DNA of 7,523 bases. Origin: Bacillota bacterium (lineage in GTDB: Bacteria; Bacillota; Clostridia; Oscillospirales; Acutalibacteraceae). The notes under the pieces were generated by a model. The model saw only the letters and a list, made by a program, of their open reading frames with translations. It had not been told where the DNA came from and did no database searches. Positions 5,946 through 7,523 of this stretch are shown in pieces. Numbering within the stretch: the first letter of the stretch is position 1; every line of letters begins with the position of its first letter. A program made the position numbers and the translations under genes. The stretch is from contig JAEZWL010000049.1 in assembly GCA_023420245.1 (NCBI GenBank), positions 1-7,523 on the forward strand, given 5' to 3'.

Positions 5946-5974
5946 AAAAAAAAGGAGAGCTTAATTACTCTCCT
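5946..5974 (-). terminator. Intrinsic terminator overlapping the exonuclease stop codon
   Basis: On the minus strand AGGAGAG (5974-5968), an 8-base loop and CTCTCCT (5959-5953) are followed by a run of T ending at 5946. The exonuclease stop codon TAA (5963-5961) sits in the loop, so the first stem arm is coding sequence. This is a textbook form and ends the typA-exonuclease transcript. Confidence 0.85.
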
Positions 5975-6845
5975 CTTGAGGTTGTTTCCTCTCTTCTTTA
6001 TCCTTCTCGGCATTAAACGGAAGGATCACTTTTTTCACAGCCAGCCCCTCGTATTTCAGCTTAAACTGTATGCGGCCATAAAATTTGTGGTGACATTCAT
6101 GGCAAAGAAACACCGCCCGATAGCTCTTGTTCTTTAACTGCCATTCGCTGGTGCGATGCGCCTTCCTTCCGCAAAGGTCACAGTGAAAGCTCAAGTCACT
6201 GTGCTGGATCAGCGGATGGCTTAAGTCGCAGAGAATCACCGTCTTAAACTGAATTTTATTATAAAATTCTTCGGTATTCGTATCCTGAATAAAAGGAATC
6301 AGGCTCTCCGGATTGTATAATTTCTGCAAACAGCGCAAGGATAAAAGGCTGTCTCCCAAAGCCCGGTGGTGATCAAAATCTTCTTCATCGATTTCGAGCA
6401 GCTGAGCCGAGGTGCTCAATCCCATTTGCTTCGTCGCGTCATAGTTTAGCATCTTTTCGCAGTAGGCCTGCAGATTCACGTAACGGTTCAGAAACGGAAC
6501 ACGCCCGTTTCCGCAAAAGTACCGGCAGTTTTCAATCAGGGTAAGAATATCGGACGTCCCCCAGGTCATGAGTACGGCGTCTCCCACCCATTTTCGAAAC
6601 CTGCTCGTTACCTGCATGAACTGCAGGCCCCCCGCCAATTCCTCGTTCGTAATACTGGTCAGCGTTTTAATCTTCCCGCTGATCTTCTTGCCTACCTGAG
6701 GTCGAACCAGCGCCTCAAAGGTATCCAGAATGTTTAAATCCTCGTCAACCTTAACGGCACCGAATTCGATAATCTCATTGATAAAGCCCTTGATACGGCG
6801 GCTGTAGGTGCCGTTCCATTCCAAATCAAGAATTACAAATTTCAT
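5961..6845 (-). CDS. KapD-like DEDDh 3'-5' exonuclease with a C-terminal zinc-binding domain
   Basis: The 294-residue protein belongs to the DnaQ-like exonucleases, nearest by appearance to KapD (COG5018), described in B. subtilis as an inhibitor of the KinA pathway to sporulation. Catalytic residues are complete: D7 and E9 in VILDLEWN, D99 in TWGTSD, and H160 and D165 in HRALGDS. About residues 1-178 form the nuclease. Residues 200-260 add a zinc-binding unit with C222/C225 and C248/C251 plus nearby histidines (CDLCGRKAH and CHECHHKF), and the tail is charged. KapD-type proteins are usually about 200 residues, so the extension is notable. The substrate (RNA or DNA) is not shown by sequence. 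The start is five bases after the typA stop with only a weak AAAGAAA upstream, so translation probably depends on typA. A link to sporulation is inference. Confidence 0.88.
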   Translation of the reverse strand: MKFVILDLEWNGTYSRRIKGFINEIIEFGAVKVDEDLNILDTFEALVRPQVGKKISGKIKTLTSITNEELAGGLQFMQVTSRFRKWVGDAVLMTWGTSDILTLIENCRYFCGNGRVPFLNRYVNLQAYCEKMLNYDATKQMGLSTSAQLLEIDEEDFDHHRALGDSLLSLRCLQKLYNPESLIPFIQDTNTEEFYNKIQFKTVILCDLSHPLIQHSDLSFHCDLCGRKAHRTSEWQLKNKSYRAVFLCHECHHKFYGRIQFKLKYEGLAVKKVILPFNAEKDKEERKQPQEESN

Positions 6846-6850
6846 TTTCT

Positions 6851-7523
6851 TTATTTTCTACTGGCCTGCTTCATACGGAGTTCCTTGCTTAAAACCCTCT
6901 TCCTCATCCGAATATTCTTCGGCGTAACCTCAACAAGCTCATCCTCCTTGATAAACTCAAGGCATTGCTCCAGGCTGAGTACGGTATGAGGCGTAAGCTT
7001 CAGCGCGTCGTCGGAACCGGAAGCACGGGTGTTGGTTACATGCTTCTTCTTGCAGATATTCACGGTGATATCTTCGGATTTCGGGCTGGCGCCAACAATC
7101 ATGCCCTCGTAGACTTCCACGCCAGGCCCAATAAACATACGGCCGCGATCCTGCGCGTAGAATAAACCGTAGCCGGTGGAATCTCCCGTTTCATGGGCGA
7201 CCAAAGAGCCCTGAGGCCGCATATTGATCTCACCCTTAAAAGGCTCATAGGAATCGAAAATATTATTCATTATTCCATTGCCGTTGGTATCCGTTAGGAA
7301 CTCCTGACGGTATCCCATCAGGCAACGCGCCGGAATTTTAAACTCAAGGTGGGTCATGCCCGTATCACGGGTTCCCATATTCAGAATTTCCGCTTTTCGG
7401 GAGCCGAGCTTTTCCATGACGGCACCGACATAACTATCCGGCACTTCAATCATAAGCAGTTCAATCGGCTCACAGTTTTTGCCGTCGATCGTTTTATAAA
7501 TTACATGCGGCGCGGAAACCTGA
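6851..7523 (-). CDS. typA: Translational GTPase TypA/BipA, C-terminal part (5' end beyond the window)
   Basis: About 223 of the usual roughly 600 residues are present; the frame is open to the right edge, so the ATG at 7453 is internal. The visible part starts near VIYKTIDGKNCEPIE and covers the EF-G domain V-like region (IEVPDSYVGAVMEKLGSRK) and the TypA-specific C-terminal domain. That domain includes FKGEINMRPQGSLVA, GLFYAQDRGRMFIGPG, VYEGMIVG, KKKHVTNTRASGSDDA and the closing LVEVTPKNIRMRKRVL. The GTPase domain lies outside the window. TypA binds the 70S ribosome and supports growth under stress and at low temperature, including ribosome assembly. The downstream exonuclease follows after five bases, so the two form an operon. 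Confidence 0.95.
   Translation of the reverse strand, partial: QVSAPHVIYKTIDGKNCEPIELLMIEVPDSYVGAVMEKLGSRKAEILNMGTRDTGMTHLEFKIPARCLMGYRQEFLTDTNGNGIMNNIFDSYEPFKGEINMRPQGSLVAHETGDSTGYGLFYAQDRGRMFIGPGVEVYEGMIVGASPKSEDITVNICKKKHVTNTRASGSDDALKLTPHTVLSLEQCLEFIKEDELVEVTPKNIRMRKRVLSKELRMKQASRK

Overview
This window reads as an ordinary chromosomal segment of a Gram-positive, endospore-type Clostridia, probably Oscillospiraceae/Ruminococcaceae-like. That placement is an inference from moderate GC, strong AGGAGG-type ribosome binding sites, and gene content such as a KapD-like exonuclease, an exported CE4 deacetylase and an SPFH/zinc-ribbon protein. I see no tRNA, rRNA, CRISPR array, transposase or phage gene.

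Left block, minus strand (about 118-3723), read right to left: a PgeF/YfiH-family purine nucleoside phosphorylase ('laccase-domain') gene; a PflX-like (COG1313) radical SAM gene that starts inside the pgeF stop codon (ATGA overlap) but carries a one-base frameshift; a TrhA/hemolysin III membrane protein ending in a clear terminator; and a separately promoted, membrane-anchored polysaccharide deacetylase with a perfect palindrome in its candidate promoter. A Shine-Dalgarno-like motif at the extreme left edge may belong to another minus-strand gene outside the window.

Central block, plus strand (3820-5898): a well-formed promoter drives three closely packed genes. They encode an SPFH/stomatin-family protein with three C-terminal zinc ribbons, a small four-helix membrane protein whose start overlaps the previous stop (ATGA), and a zinc-ribbon/YQQP-repeat/TM2-domain protein. 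A strong hairpin follows. This looks like a compact membrane-associated module, reminiscent of the ydjGHI part of the Bacillus subtilis ydjFGHI locus but with no PspA-type gene beside it. It is the most interesting part of the window.

Right block, minus strand (5946-7523): the C-terminal part of the translational GTPase TypA/BipA runs in from the right edge. Five bases after its stop comes a KapD-like DEDDh 3'-5' exonuclease with an extra C-terminal zinc-binding domain, whose stop codon lies in the loop of its own T-tailed terminator. The plus-strand module and this pair converge, with two terminators between them.
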